A DNA stretch of 64,000 nucleotides from Niallia circulans NBRC 13626 (GTDB lineage Bacteria > Bacillota > Bacilli > Bacillales > Cytobacillaceae): the NCBI RefSeq assembly GCF_001591585.1, contig NZ_BCVE01000002.1, positions 62,001 through 126,000 of the forward strand, given 5' to 3'. The position numbers and the translations under genes were made by a program. The stretch's first letter is position 1, and the number at the start of each line of letters is the position of its first letter. Positions 9,569 through 18,234 of the stretch are shown here, piece after piece. The notes below the pieces were generated by a model, which was not told the origin of the DNA, did not search any database, and was given only the letters and a program-made list of their open reading frames with translations.

Positions 9569-10360
9569 CTAAAAATCAAAACCCTCGAATTCACTTTCTA
9601 AGGCAAGAGTATTTTTTTTATGAACATCATAAAGAATCTCCTCGCCTGGCTCATGTCTTAGCTCAATAATATAATCAAAATCATCTAAAGTGTATTCTGT
9701 ATTATGTACAAAGGCATCAGGATGTTCTACTACTTTTATACATGGCAGGCGCATCACTTCTCGAACAACCGCCCAATGTCGCTCATTAATCTGTTTAGAA
9801 GAAACAATTCCATCAATGATAAATAAATTGTTTTCATTATATTCTCCCTGCATTAAGGAATGGCGGATAGTCTGCTTTAGCAAAGTAGAACTTACTAAAA
9901 GCCATCTCTTATTTGCACAAACGCTTGCAGCTACTATGGACTCCGTTTTACCTACCCGCGGCATCCCTCTAATACCTATTAATTTATGGCCTTCTGTCTT
10001 AAATAATTCGGCCATAAAATCTACTAACAATCCTAGCTCATAACGAACAAAGCGAAATGTTTTTTTGTCATCTGCATCTCTCTGAATATAACGACCATGT
10101 CTAACTGCAAGTTTATCTCTTAAAGAAGGTTCTCTAAGCTTGATTACTTTTATTGTGTCCATTGTATAGAGAATAGATTCTAACCTTTTTATTTGTTCCT
10201 TATTTTTGGCTAACATTAATAAGCCACGCCGTCCATCGTCTACCCCATTAATGGTGATAATATTGATTGAAAGCATCCCTAGTAATGAGGAAATCTCCCC
10301 TAGTAGGCCAGGTCGGTTTTTTTGAATTTCGTATTCTAGATACCATTCCTTCTGTTCCAA
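9569..10360 (-). CDS. ymfK: YmfK, DUF3388 protein with ACT-like and P-loop-like segments
   Basis: A 263-residue protein of unknown function, conserved beside rodZ in Bacillaceae. The N-terminus (about 8-75) reads like an ACT domain: YEIQKNRPGLLGEISSLLG, then NIITINGVDDGRRGLL. Mid-protein, GMPRVGKTES (about residue 130) fits a Walker A loop, and NLFIIDGIVS (about 178) could be a Walker B. Whether it binds nucleotide is inference. The start is TTG at 10360, with AGGAGG 7 bases upstream. A candidate promoter lies at 10411-10438. Confidence 0.85.
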   Translation of the reverse strand: MEQKEWYLEYEIQKNRPGLLGEISSLLGMLSINIITINGVDDGRRGLLMLAKNKEQIKRLESILYTMDTIKVIKLREPSLRDKLAVRHGRYIQRDADDKKTFRFVRYELGLLVDFMAELFKTEGHKLIGIRGMPRVGKTESIVAASVCANKRWLLVSSTLLKQTIRHSLMQGEYNENNLFIIDGIVSSKQINERHWAVVREVMRLPCIKVVEHPDAFVHNTEYTLDDFDYIIELRHEPGEEILYDVHKKNTLALESEFEGFDF

Positions 10361-10410
10361 AAAAATCCTCCTACAACTAGCAAGTGAAATTTTCTAGTCT
10401 TTTAACTTCT

Positions 10411-10438
10411 ATCATATAGCAATAGTATAAATAATCAA
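10411..10438 (-). promoter_or_regulatory. Candidate sigma-A promoter for ymfK-rodZ
   Basis: TTGATT, 16 bases, TATGAT on the minus strand, about 50 bases before the ymfK start. Confidence 0.55.
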
Positions 10439-10744
10439 GAAAAAAGGGGTCAAAATAGAAAAAAAGATGGACTTTTTATAGAAAGGGTGCATTCTAGGAA
10501 AATAAGGTATTCTTTTTTATCTAAAATCATTGGTTTCTGCTATTGTTACTTGATTTATTTGCAGGCAATTGCTTCTATTTGTTTCTTCCTTTATTTAAAT
10601 GAACAGTGTGGAGATATACCTTTTTAATAGAGGAGCTTTTCTCCCTATTTCCTTTTCTATTTTGCTTTCTTGCTTTTGGTCAGACAGGATTCCCATCTAT
10701 TAAGCATATCATCTTGATTAGAATATTTTTACATAACAAAAGAA

Positions 10745-10783
10745 AGAAGCTCGATAAATAGCTTTTCTATTTATCGAGCTTCT
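10745..10783 (-). terminator. Terminator after ymfJ
   Basis: A perfect 17-bp stem, AGAAGCTCGATAAATAG against its complement, with a 5-base loop. TTCTTTTG follows in the minus direction. Confidence 0.85.
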
Positions 10784-10800
10784 ATGATTGCCACTAATAA

Positions 10801-11061
10801 TTATTTTGTTCCGTTATTATGCACTAATTTTACCATCATATTTGCAATCGCATGCTGTTCTTTTTCATCTGCAACTGACCATAAATCGGATAAAATCTTT
10901 TCTTGTTCATTCTTAGGTTGAACTTGATTAGACAGATAATCTCCAATTTGAAAAGCAAGATCTCCTATTGCTTCCTGATTCATTCCCTCATTTTCAGCAT
11001 GATGAAGACGATCTGCTAAAAAGTCTTTCCATTGATCCCAATTTTCTAAAATAGACATCAT
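10801..11061 (-). CDS. ymfJ: YmfJ, DUF3243 protein
   Basis: An 86-residue acidic protein of the DUF3243 family (WDQWKDFLADRLHHAENEGM... IGDYLSNQV). Function is unknown; orthologs sit between ymfI and ymfK in Bacillus. The ATG at 11061 lies 6 bases after AAGGAG; a second in-frame ATG follows at once. It ends at a strong terminator, so it is the last gene of the ymfF-ymfH-ymfI-ymfJ group. Confidence 0.88.
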   Translation of the reverse strand: MMSILENWDQWKDFLADRLHHAENEGMNQEAIGDLAFQIGDYLSNQVQPKNEQEKILSDLWSVADEKEQHAIANMMVKLVHNNGTK

Positions 11062-11152
11062 GAATTACTCCTTCCATTGCTTAAGTGAATTACATCATTA
11101 TTTTGGTTTGTTCGATGAAATAATATGCATGAAAATCTTTTGGAAAAGCTAT

Positions 11153-11875
11153 CTATACATGCCATCCCCCATTAAGTGAAAGGACTTGTCCTGTCATATA
11201 AGAAGATTTTTCCGATAATAGAAAGGCTACGCTTTCTGCTACTTCTTGCGGACTTCCTAATCTCCCCATCGGGATTTCCTCTGCCATCAACTGCATTTCT
11301 TCAGGCGAAAAAGATTGAAGCATGTTCGTTTCAATAGCGCCAGGAGCTACTGCATTCACTCGAATACCATTAAAGGCAACCTCTTTACTTAATGCCTTCA
11401 CAAAGCTAATCTGGGCGCCCTTTACAGTTGAATAAGCAACTTCCATTGCTGCTCCTACTTGGCCCCATATACTGGTGATCACGATAATATTACCATATTG
11501 TCTAGAAAGCATTTTCGGTAATAATGCTTTTGTTATACACATTAATGAATGAACATGGACATTCCATAGGGCTTTCATTTCCCCTTCTTCCAAATCCGTC
11601 AATAAACCATATGTACTTATACCACTTGCGTGAACGATTCCATCTATTGTGAAAATACTTTCGAGAATTTTTTGATAGTCATTTTCTTGTTGTAAATCTG
11701 CTTGTATAGGTAAGTATTCTCCGCCATTCACTGCTAGAACTTCTAATAATTCCTTTATTGCTTTTTCATTTTGATGATAATGTAAGTAAAGAGAATAGCC
11801 TTCTTTTGCTAATTGTTTTGCAATTGCTTGTCCAATCCCACCAGATGCACCGGTAATTAAAATCCATTTCCCCAT
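11153..11875 (-). CDS. ymfI: YmfI, short-chain dehydrogenase/reductase
   Basis: A 240-residue SDR with an N-terminal NAD(P) motif (TGASGGIGQAIA), the HASG/NVHVHS region and an active-site Ser and YSTVKGA (Tyr-x3-Lys) at about residues 137-160. The C-terminal segment SYMTGQVLSLNGGWHV is typical of FabG-like enzymes. The substrate cannot be told. I chose the ATG at 11875 (GGAGTGAG upstream); the open frame extends into ymfH but that extension is not family-like. Confidence 0.9.
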   Translation of the reverse strand: MGKWILITGASGGIGQAIAKQLAKEGYSLYLHYHQNEKAIKELLEVLAVNGGEYLPIQADLQQENDYQKILESIFTIDGIVHASGISTYGLLTDLEEGEMKALWNVHVHSLMCITKALLPKMLSRQYGNIIVITSIWGQVGAAMEVAYSTVKGAQISFVKALSKEVAFNGIRVNAVAPGAIETNMLQSFSPEEMQLMAEEIPMGRLGSPQEVAESVAFLLSEKSSYMTGQVLSLNGGWHV

Positions 11876-11920
11876 TTTTTTCTCACTCCATATACTTTTA
11901 CCTATAAATCTAAACAGCAA

Positions 11921-11952
11921 CAGACACAAAGAAATAAATTTCTTTGTGTCTG
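11921..11952 (-). terminator. Perfect hairpin between ymfH and ymfI
   Basis: A 14-bp perfect stem, CAGACACAAAGAAA/TTTCTTTGTGTCTG, with a four-base loop lies 6 bases after the ymfH stop. The downstream U-run is weak (TTGCTGTTT), so it may only attenuate. Confidence 0.55.
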
Positions 11953-11958
11953 CCATCA

Positions 11959-13242
11959 TTATTTCGGCACTACTTGGCAAGATGTTAGTCTTTCTTCTGC
12001 TAAAAATTTATTAGCCGCATTTTTTATATCCTCTACTGTTATTTCTTCGACAGCAGGCACCACATCAAATAAATTCATTTCATTGAAAGCATAGCGTGTA
12101 AATTGGTTAGCGATATATTCTGGTGAATTAATCGCACGTAAGAAAGCGCCAATTTTCTTTTTCTTCGTTCTTTCTAACGTCTCGCTGGCGAAATCCATTG
12201 TTTTAGCTTTCATTAAAATTTCTTTAATTGCAGCTTCTAACCGATCAGGATCACTCGTATCCCCACCAATCATCGCAAATCCAAATCCGTGCTCCTGTGT
12301 GTAATCATAAGAAAAAGTATCATCAATTAAGCCTTCTTGGAAAAGATTTTGGTAGTTTTCAGAGCTTTCACTAAATAGGAAATCTAATAATAAATTGATG
12401 CTCCACTCTTGTTTCATCATTTCTTTTCCGGACTGCTCTACATTGATTCCTTTTATCCCAACAAGACATTTAGAAGTGTGGACGTTCATTTTTAAAACTT
12501 GCTTGTCCTTATTAACATGTGCAGGCTCTTCTTTAAATTTACGTTGAATTTCACTATGATTTGTATAGTCTTTTTTACTTTGATTTTCTCTTATCTGAGC
12601 CATATATTCCTCTGGATCAACAGGTCCTACAATGAAAAGAAGCATATTGCTTGGGTGGTAGAACGTATTATAGCACTCATACAACATATCTTTTGTGATA
12701 TGTGAGATGGATTCAATCGTTCCAGCAATATCAATTTTCACAGGATGATGGACATACATATTTTCAATTAATCCAAAATAAAGGCGCCAATCTGGATTAT
12801 CATCATACATCGTAATTTCTTGTCCGATAATTCCTTTTTCTTTTTCTACCGTTTTCTCCGTAAAGTATGGCTCCTGTACAAAATTAATAAGCGTTTCCAG
12901 ATTTTTCGCTACATTAGAGGTACTAGAAAACAAATAGGCTGTTCTTGTAAAAGACGTAAAAGCGTTAGCACTTGCCCCCTGTTTACTAAAATCTTGAAAA
13001 ACGTCACCTTCTTCTTTTTCAAAAAGCTTATGCTCTAAGAAATGAGCAATTCCATCAGGAACTTGAGTGAATTCGGATCCCTCAAGAGGAATAAAGGTGT
13101 TATCTACAGAACCATAGTTTGTTGTGAATGTACAAAACGTCTTATTAAACCCTTTTTTCGGCAAAATATATACCTTTAAGCCATTTGCTAATTTTTCATA
13201 ATATAGCTCTTCTTGCAATTGAGCAAATTCTATTTTTTCCAT
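11959..13242 (-). CDS. ymfH: YmfH, M16-family zinc peptidase
   Basis: A 427-residue M16 (pitrilysin-type) peptidase. The inverted zinc motif HFLEH (in AHFLEHKLFEKEEGD) is intact near residue 67, and the distal Glu region (TLINFVQEPYFTEKTVEKEKGIIGQEI) is present. It overlaps the partner gene ymfF by one base (TAATG), which suggests translational coupling. Together they probably form a heterodimer with one catalytic and one non-catalytic half, as known for mitochondrial processing peptidase and the B. subtilis AlbE/AlbF pair. Confidence 0.93.
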   Translation of the reverse strand: MEKIEFAQLQEELYYEKLANGLKVYILPKKGFNKTFCTFTTNYGSVDNTFIPLEGSEFTQVPDGIAHFLEHKLFEKEEGDVFQDFSKQGASANAFTSFTRTAYLFSSTSNVAKNLETLINFVQEPYFTEKTVEKEKGIIGQEITMYDDNPDWRLYFGLIENMYVHHPVKIDIAGTIESISHITKDMLYECYNTFYHPSNMLLFIVGPVDPEEYMAQIRENQSKKDYTNHSEIQRKFKEEPAHVNKDKQVLKMNVHTSKCLVGIKGINVEQSGKEMMKQEWSINLLLDFLFSESSENYQNLFQEGLIDDTFSYDYTQEHGFGFAMIGGDTSDPDRLEAAIKEILMKAKTMDFASETLERTKKKKIGAFLRAINSPEYIANQFTRYAFNEMNLFDVVPAVEEITVEDIKNAANKFLAEERLTSCQVVPK

Positions 13243-14522
13243 TATGCATTTCCCTCCGATCCCGTTAAGAAATAAATGGTGTCTAGTTCGATCTTTTTAG
13301 CGGCAGCAATGATTTCCTCTCTGGAAACTTTACTCATATATTGAAGCCAATCACCCATCTCTACATAATTATCACTTACGCTATTATGGTAGAACAGTTC
13401 AATCATGCCACGGGATGTATCCAATGTTTCCAGCATTTGATTATGAATCACCGCTTTTGTCTGCATTATTTCTTGATCGGAAAATTCGCCTTTTTTCATT
13501 AACTCCATTTGTTCCTTAATAATCTTTACTGCCTTATCATAATTGTTATTATCTATTCCTGACATTACTAAAAGCAATCCTTTATGACTCTCTAAACGAC
13601 TTGCTGCATAATAGGCAAGACTTTCTTTTTCCCTGACATTAATAAATAGCTTAGAATGCGAGAACCCGCCATAAATACCATTAAGTACTTGAAGGGCAAA
13701 ATATTCAGGATCTCCATAAACTATATTTGTGCGGAATCCCATATTTAGTTTTCCTTGTTTAATATCTTGAACTTCACGAACCTCTTTTACTTCCCTAGTT
13801 TCATACGTTTTTCTACGATCAATTGATTGTGCAGTTCTTTCTTTAAATGGAAATAAATCCTCAATATATGCTCCTATCTCTTCTTCTTTAATATCGCCGA
13901 CCATATACAAATCAATCTGATCCTCTGCTAACGCTTTTGTATAATAGGCGTAAAGGGATTGTGGGGTAATGCTGTCAACCTCATCCTTTTCACCGTACAC
14001 ACTTAGTGCATAAGGCTCGTTTTCACACATAACATCAATTACCCGTTGATTCGAATATCGCATTTTATCGTCATAGATGGATTGAATTCTTTGCTTTAAT
14101 GCACGTTTTTCATTCTCTATAACATTTTGGTCAAAACCACTTTCTGATACATTTGGCTGAAAGATTACCTCAGATAAAAATTCCAAGCCTTTTTTTAATA
14201 AAGGAGCTGGGTCTGAGAGAAACTTTTCATTTGCAATTTCTAAGGAGAAAGAAACAATGTGGTATTCCCCTTTTTTAGCAAGATCGATAAAAAAAGTAGC
14301 TCCGTACAATTCTTCTATAAAGGAACGAAGCTTTGCCGTTGTCGGATATTTCTTTGTACTATTTTGCATCACATAAGGAAGAAGGGCCCTGTGTGTGGAA
14401 TTTTCTTTTGTAATAGGGGTCCGCCATTTCACCACAATCGTATTCGTTTTAAATTTTTCAGTCTTGACTGTATGTAATTGAAAGCCGCTATATTTTGTAA
14501 TTTTTTCCGTTGCTATGCTCAT
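13242..14522 (-). CDS. ymfF: YmfF, non-catalytic M16-family partner
   Basis: A 426-residue M16-fold protein that lacks the HxxEH zinc motif: the equivalent region reads LLPYVMQNSTKKYPTTAKL. The later M16 features (NEKRALKQRIQSIYDDKMRYSNQR and GGFSHSKLFINVREKESLAYYA) are present. It is likely the substrate-binding half of a YmfF-YmfH complex. The start is the ATG at 14522, with GAGGAGG 7 bases upstream; a longer reading frame is not needed. Confidence 0.92.
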   Translation of the reverse strand: MSIATEKITKYSGFQLHTVKTEKFKTNTIVVKWRTPITKENSTHRALLPYVMQNSTKKYPTTAKLRSFIEELYGATFFIDLAKKGEYHIVSFSLEIANEKFLSDPAPLLKKGLEFLSEVIFQPNVSESGFDQNVIENEKRALKQRIQSIYDDKMRYSNQRVIDVMCENEPYALSVYGEKDEVDSITPQSLYAYYTKALAEDQIDLYMVGDIKEEEIGAYIEDLFPFKERTAQSIDRRKTYETREVKEVREVQDIKQGKLNMGFRTNIVYGDPEYFALQVLNGIYGGFSHSKLFINVREKESLAYYAASRLESHKGLLLVMSGIDNNNYDKAVKIIKEQMELMKKGEFSDQEIMQTKAVIHNQMLETLDTSRGMIELFYHNSVSDNYVEMGDWLQYMSKVSREEIIAAAKKIELDTIYFLTGSEGNA

Positions 14523-14796
14523 AACATACCTCCTCATATACTTACACTAATCATACACTACTTACTAGTATTAACTCTATTTATATGGTTATTCTCATAA
14601 AGTCTAGATTAGGATGATTTTCCTCTAAACTTATATCTTTCTCCTTTGCTTATTTCTATTCCTTCTTTATCATATAGCTTAAACTTATAATAATAGGATT
14701 TTGCCTCTATTTCTGAAAGTCTTTCATCGACGTTCCCATTGAAAAATTGCCTAAAGATACCTTTTTCTCTCCTTCCACTCATTATGAATGATTAAG

Positions 14797-14870
14797 TCAA
14801 TCGAACGAACACTTGCCCCACCCCATCTGATAATAAAAAGAAAGAGTGGTGTTCGTTCACCCTCGATTGA
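14797..14870. repeat. Inverted repeat in the ymfF-gpmA gap
   Basis: Arm 1 (14797-14812) TCAATCGAACGAACAC pairs fully with arm 2 (14849-14870) except for a 5-base bulge ACCCT in arm 2. The arms are separated by 36 bases. The role is unknown. Confidence 0.6.
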
Positions 14871-15034
14871 AATCGTGTAGCTAGTTACTCCTTTACTCAG
14901 CTCTCTATCAAAGCTCTTACCAAGCTAGGTATAGTTGCCTTTGGAATGTTTTTCAAACTTAATAGCTCCCTAGCCCTCCCCATTTGTAAAACCAGCGATT
15001 CTAGTCTTTTCTGTATCGAAAATATCAATAAATT

Positions 15035-15166
15035 TCAGATTAGTTCCTTAATCAACCTTCTTAATAGAACTTCATCATTACCATAAATTGGTCCATTCCA
15101 TAATAGTCCGATTACAAGGATAAGCAATATACTACTAAATAAAAATAATAGATTTTTTACGCTCAT
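15035..15166 (-). CDS. Possible 43-residue membrane peptide
   Basis: A short frame, ATG at 15166, whose product is a single hydrophobic helix (NLLFLFSSILLILVIGLLW) followed by a charged tail ending LLRRLIKELI. A weak GTTAGGA lies 7 bases upstream. After its TGA the same frame stays open for 45 more codons (to 14897), with a protein-like end (SLKNIPKATIPSL...). It could be a small gene broken by a stop, a genuine small peptide, or chance in AT-rich DNA. I do not recognise a family. Confidence 0.3.
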   Translation of the reverse strand: MSVKNLLFLFSSILLILVIGLLWNGPIYGNDEVLLRRLIKELI

Positions 15167-15337
15167 ATATTTTCCTAACTTTATAAAAAATTAATTAAAT
15201 CAATTATCAATCAAAAAAAAGTTTATTCAATAATAGCGAAGAAAATAATTCTAAATTATACTTTTTCCTTTAAAAGGACGATTATTTCCATGAAAACAGG
15301 AAAAAAATAAAGAAAAGAAGAAAGGGAGAGATGCACA

Positions 15338-16129
15338 ATGCCAAAGCTTGTTTTGATTCGCCATGGAGAAAGTCTTTGGAATGTGGAAAATCGCTTTACT
15401 GGTTGGACAGATATTGAACTATCAGAAAAAGGGTTAACAGAAGCAAGGGAAGCTGGAATTATTCTCAATCATAACGGATACACATTTGATATTGCATATA
15501 CATCCTATTTAAAAAGAGCTATTCGGACATTATGGATTATTCTCGATGAAATGGATAGCATGTGGATTCCTATACATAAAACGTGGAAATTAAATGAACG
15601 GCATTATGGTGCTTTGCAAGGATTAAATAAAAAAGAAACAGCTGATCAATATGGGCTTGACCAAGTTCAAAAATGGAGAAGATCCATGGATATCAGACCA
15701 CCAGCTTTAAATAAAGATGATCCCCGCTACAATATCGACGATCCAAGGTATCAACAGCTCGAAGAAGGCGAATTTCCTTTAACAGAAAGTCTTGCCGATA
15801 CGGAGAAAAGAGTCCTAACTTTCTGGGATCAAGAAATTGCACCCATGCTACACAATAATAAAAAAGTAATAATTGCAGCTCATGGTAATACAATTCGCGC
15901 TATTATTCAGTATTTAGATAATGTTTCACCTGACGGAATTGCGTCTTTAAACATTCCAACAAGCATTCCATTAGTATATGAATTAGATGATAATTCCTTA
16001 AAACCTATTCGCCATTATTATTTAGATATGAACGGCGAAGTTCCTGCCGATGTGATTCCTAAACATATTCCAATTGATTTATTGGATAAAGAAATTAAAA
16101 CGAAGGCAATTAATACACATGAGGAATAA
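15338..16129 (+). CDS. gpmA: 2,3-bisphosphoglycerate-dependent phosphoglycerate mutase
   Basis: Interconverts 3- and 2-phosphoglycerate through a phosphohistidine. The catalytic RHGESLWN (His9), [30 protein letters not shown] (acid/base Glu near residue 87), WRRS and AAHGNTIRA (second His near 181) are all present. At 263 aa it is slightly longer than the common 230-250. It is the only plus-strand gene in the window. Bacillus glycolysis normally uses the unrelated cofactor-independent enzyme GpmI, so this is probably an extra enzyme gained at this place. AAGGGAGAG precedes the ATG; a strong terminator follows. Confidence 0.95.
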   Translation: MPKLVLIRHGESLWNVENRFTGWTDIELSEKGLTEAREAGIILNHNGYTFDIAYTSYLKRAIRTLWIILDEMDSMWIPIHKTWKLNERHYGALQGLNKKETADQYGLDQVQKWRRSMDIRPPALNKDDPRYNIDDPRYQQLEEGEFPLTESLADTEKRVLTFWDQEIAPMLHNNKKVIIAAHGNTIRAIIQYLDNVSPDGIASLNIPTSIPLVYELDDNSLKPIRHYYLDMNGEVPADVIPKHIPIDLLDKEIKTKAINTHEE

Positions 16130-16133
16130 AAAA

Positions 16134-16174
16134 CACCCCAAAAGTTAGAATTGGTTCGTCTAACTTTTGGGGTG
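16134..16174 (+). terminator. Terminator between gpmA and nupQ
   Basis: A perfect 16-bp stem, CACCCCAAAAGTTAGA against its complement, with a 9-base loop. It lies between converging genes and has A/T-rich flanks on both sides, so it may serve both directions. Confidence 0.75.
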
Positions 16175-16212
16175 CACATCATTAGAAGTCTCTTTTTTAT
16201 TTTCCCAAAGGA

Positions 16213-17175
16213 TTATCTGCTACCTTTAATATAAGGAACACCAGAAGCTTTTGGTGCATCTGCACGACCGATAAAGCCTGTTAATGCAATAATAGTTAAT
16301 ACATATGGTGCAATTAACAAGTAAACGCTCGGGATGTTTTCTAAGAACGGTAAGCTGCTTCCAACAATACTTAAGCTTTGAGCAAAACCAAAGAAAATCG
16401 CAGCTCCCATTGCTCCAAGCGGATTCCATTTTCCGAAGATCAGGGCGGCAAGTGCCATGAATCCTTGTCCGCTAATGGTCGCATGGGTAAAATCATTTGT
16501 AATCGACTGGGCAAATACGCCGCCGCCGATTCCACCAAATGCACCAGAAAGAATAACCGCAATATAACGCATTTTGGTTACGTTAATGCCCATTGTATCT
16601 GCAGCCATCGGATGCTCTCCAACAGAACGAAGACGCAAGCCGAATGGCGTTTTATACATAACGAACCAAACAATAACAGCAACAACAATTGCTAAGTAAG
16701 AAGTCCAATATGTATTAGAGAAAAATAAGTCTCCAATCACAGGGATGTCCTTTAATAGCGGAATATCAATTTTCTTAAAGCTATAACGAATGGTACCTGT
16801 TTGTCCCTTTCCATCATAGATTAATTTTACTAAGAACATAGCAAGACCAGCTGCTAGTAGATTAATCGCTACACCAGAAACCGTTTGGTCGGCACGGAAT
16901 GTAATACTTGCCACTGCATGAAGTATCGAGAATAGAGCACCGACAACCATTGCGACAAGCAAAGAAACCCATGGTGTCCAAGCGCCAAGACTATCAGCAA
17001 ATGTTAAATTAAAAACAATGGAGGAGAAAGCTCCCATTACCATTAAACCCTCTAGTCCAATATTAACTACCCCTGCTCTTTCAGAAAAATTCCCGCCAAG
17101 CGCAGTAAAAATTAGTGGAGCAGCAAACAATAGCGAAGAAGGTATGACAATTAATAATACGTCCATTAATCCCAT
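16213..17175 (-). CDS. nupQ: Nucleoside ABC transporter permease NupQ-like
   Basis: A 320-residue polytopic membrane protein of the branched-chain/ribose permease (BPD_transp_2) family. It has many hydrophobic helices and the motifs ERAGVVNIGLEGLMVMGA and FGGIGGG. It is the second permease of the nup operon, and its ATG starts directly after the nupP stop codon. B. subtilis NupNOPQ imports guanosine; the substrate here is inferred from that. Last gene of the operon. Confidence 0.9.
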   Translation of the reverse strand: MGLMDVLLIVIPSSLLFAAPLIFTALGGNFSERAGVVNIGLEGLMVMGAFSSIVFNLTFADSLGAWTPWVSLLVAMVVGALFSILHAVASITFRADQTVSGVAINLLAAGLAMFLVKLIYDGKGQTGTIRYSFKKIDIPLLKDIPVIGDLFFSNTYWTSYLAIVVAVIVWFVMYKTPFGLRLRSVGEHPMAADTMGINVTKMRYIAVILSGAFGGIGGGVFAQSITNDFTHATISGQGFMALAALIFGKWNPLGAMGAAIFFGFAQSLSIVGSSLPFLENIPSVYLLIAPYVLTIIALTGFIGRADAPKASGVPYIKGSR

Positions 17176-18234
17176 TTACTTCTCCCCCTTTTTACTTTTA
17201 TTTTTACTCAATCGTTCTAAGAATAAGCGAATCATATAGCTTGAAGCAACAAAGAAAACGATTAAAGCAATAATGATATCAACCATCTCATTCGGTACTC
17301 CAGCTTCAAGCGGCATATTTAGCGCCCCTACTTTTAAGAAACCGAACAAGCATGCAGCAAGCAAGATTCCGACTGGGCCATTTGCTCCAAGTAAAGCAAC
17401 GGCAATCCCATCAAATCCAACCCCTGTAAATCCACCTTTATTACTCACATATTCAAATGTTCCTAAACCTTCCATTGCTCCTGCAAGACCTGCAAAAGCA
17501 CCAGAAATGACCATAGAAAGAATGATATTACGGTTAACATTCATACCAGCATATTGGGAGGCATTCTGATTAAAACCAACAGACTTTAATTCATATCCTT
17601 TTACTGTTTTCTCTAAGATAATCCACATAAGTATAGCGCATCCAACCGCAATTAAAATTCCCCAGTGCATACGGGAATAGTCTGTTAAGCTTTCTAAGAA
17701 CCCAGAACGCAGACTAGCAGTTGGCGCAATATTTTCTGTACGGTCTGCTTTATCTGTAAGCACGTTTCGGATTAAATAGTTGGATACATGTAATGCGACA
17801 TAGTTCATCATAATACTTACGATAACTTCATGAACTCTAAATCGTGCCTTTAAAAAGCCTGGTACAAATGCCCACAGCGCACCAGCAGCAGCAGCAGCTA
17901 ATACAGCAAGTGGTAAATGAATAATTTTTGGTAAATCAAAGGAAATCCCTACCCAAACTGCAGCAAGCCAGCCAACAATTAATTGCCCTTCAACCCCAAT
18001 ATTGAATAATCCGGTGCGAAAAGCGAAGGCAACTGCAAGACCTGCAAGAATCAACGGAGTGATTTGGCGCACTACTTCTCCAGTGAAATAAATATCTCCA
18101 AACGCTCCATTCCAAAGGGCTGTATATGCATCCGCAGGATTATAACCTGTTGCAAACATGATAATCGTCCCAACAATAACCCCTAACAATACGGCAATAA
18201 TTGGAATACTAATTTTCTTTATTGTATTAGACAT
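17176..18234 (-). CDS. nupP: Nucleoside ABC transporter permease NupP-like
   Basis: A 352-residue permease of the same family as NupQ, with the hallmark FRTGLFNIGVEGQLIVG and SGAFAGLAGAMEG. It forms the membrane channel with NupQ. I start it at the ATG at 18234 behind GTGGAG, giving MSNTIKKISIPI. It overlaps the end of nupO by 8 bases, which suggests translational coupling. Confidence 0.9.
   Translation of the reverse strand: MSNTIKKISIPIIAVLLGVIVGTIIMFATGYNPADAYTALWNGAFGDIYFTGEVVRQITPLILAGLAVAFAFRTGLFNIGVEGQLIVGWLAAVWVGISFDLPKIIHLPLAVLAAAAAGALWAFVPGFLKARFRVHEVIVSIMMNYVALHVSNYLIRNVLTDKADRTENIAPTASLRSGFLESLTDYSRMHWGILIAVGCAILMWIILEKTVKGYELKSVGFNQNASQYAGMNVNRNIILSMVISGAFAGLAGAMEGLGTFEYVSNKGGFTGVGFDGIAVALLGANGPVGILLAACLFGFLKVGALNMPLEAGVPNEMVDIIIALIVFFVASSYMIRLFLERLSKNKSKKGEK

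Larger units (their letters stand above)
10361..10800. other. 440-base gap between ymfJ and ymfK
   Basis: It holds the ymfJ terminator (10745-10783) and a promoter candidate for ymfK (10411-10438). The 300 bases between are T-rich with no ORF I can support. Confidence 0.6.
14523..15337. other. 815-base gap between ymfF and gpmA
   Basis: The largest gap in the window. It separates two divergently transcribed genes and contains an imperfect inverted repeat (14797-14870), a possible small membrane ORF (15035-15166) and an AT-rich segment before gpmA. No certain promoter is visible for either neighbour. No mobile-element gene is present. Confidence 0.6.
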
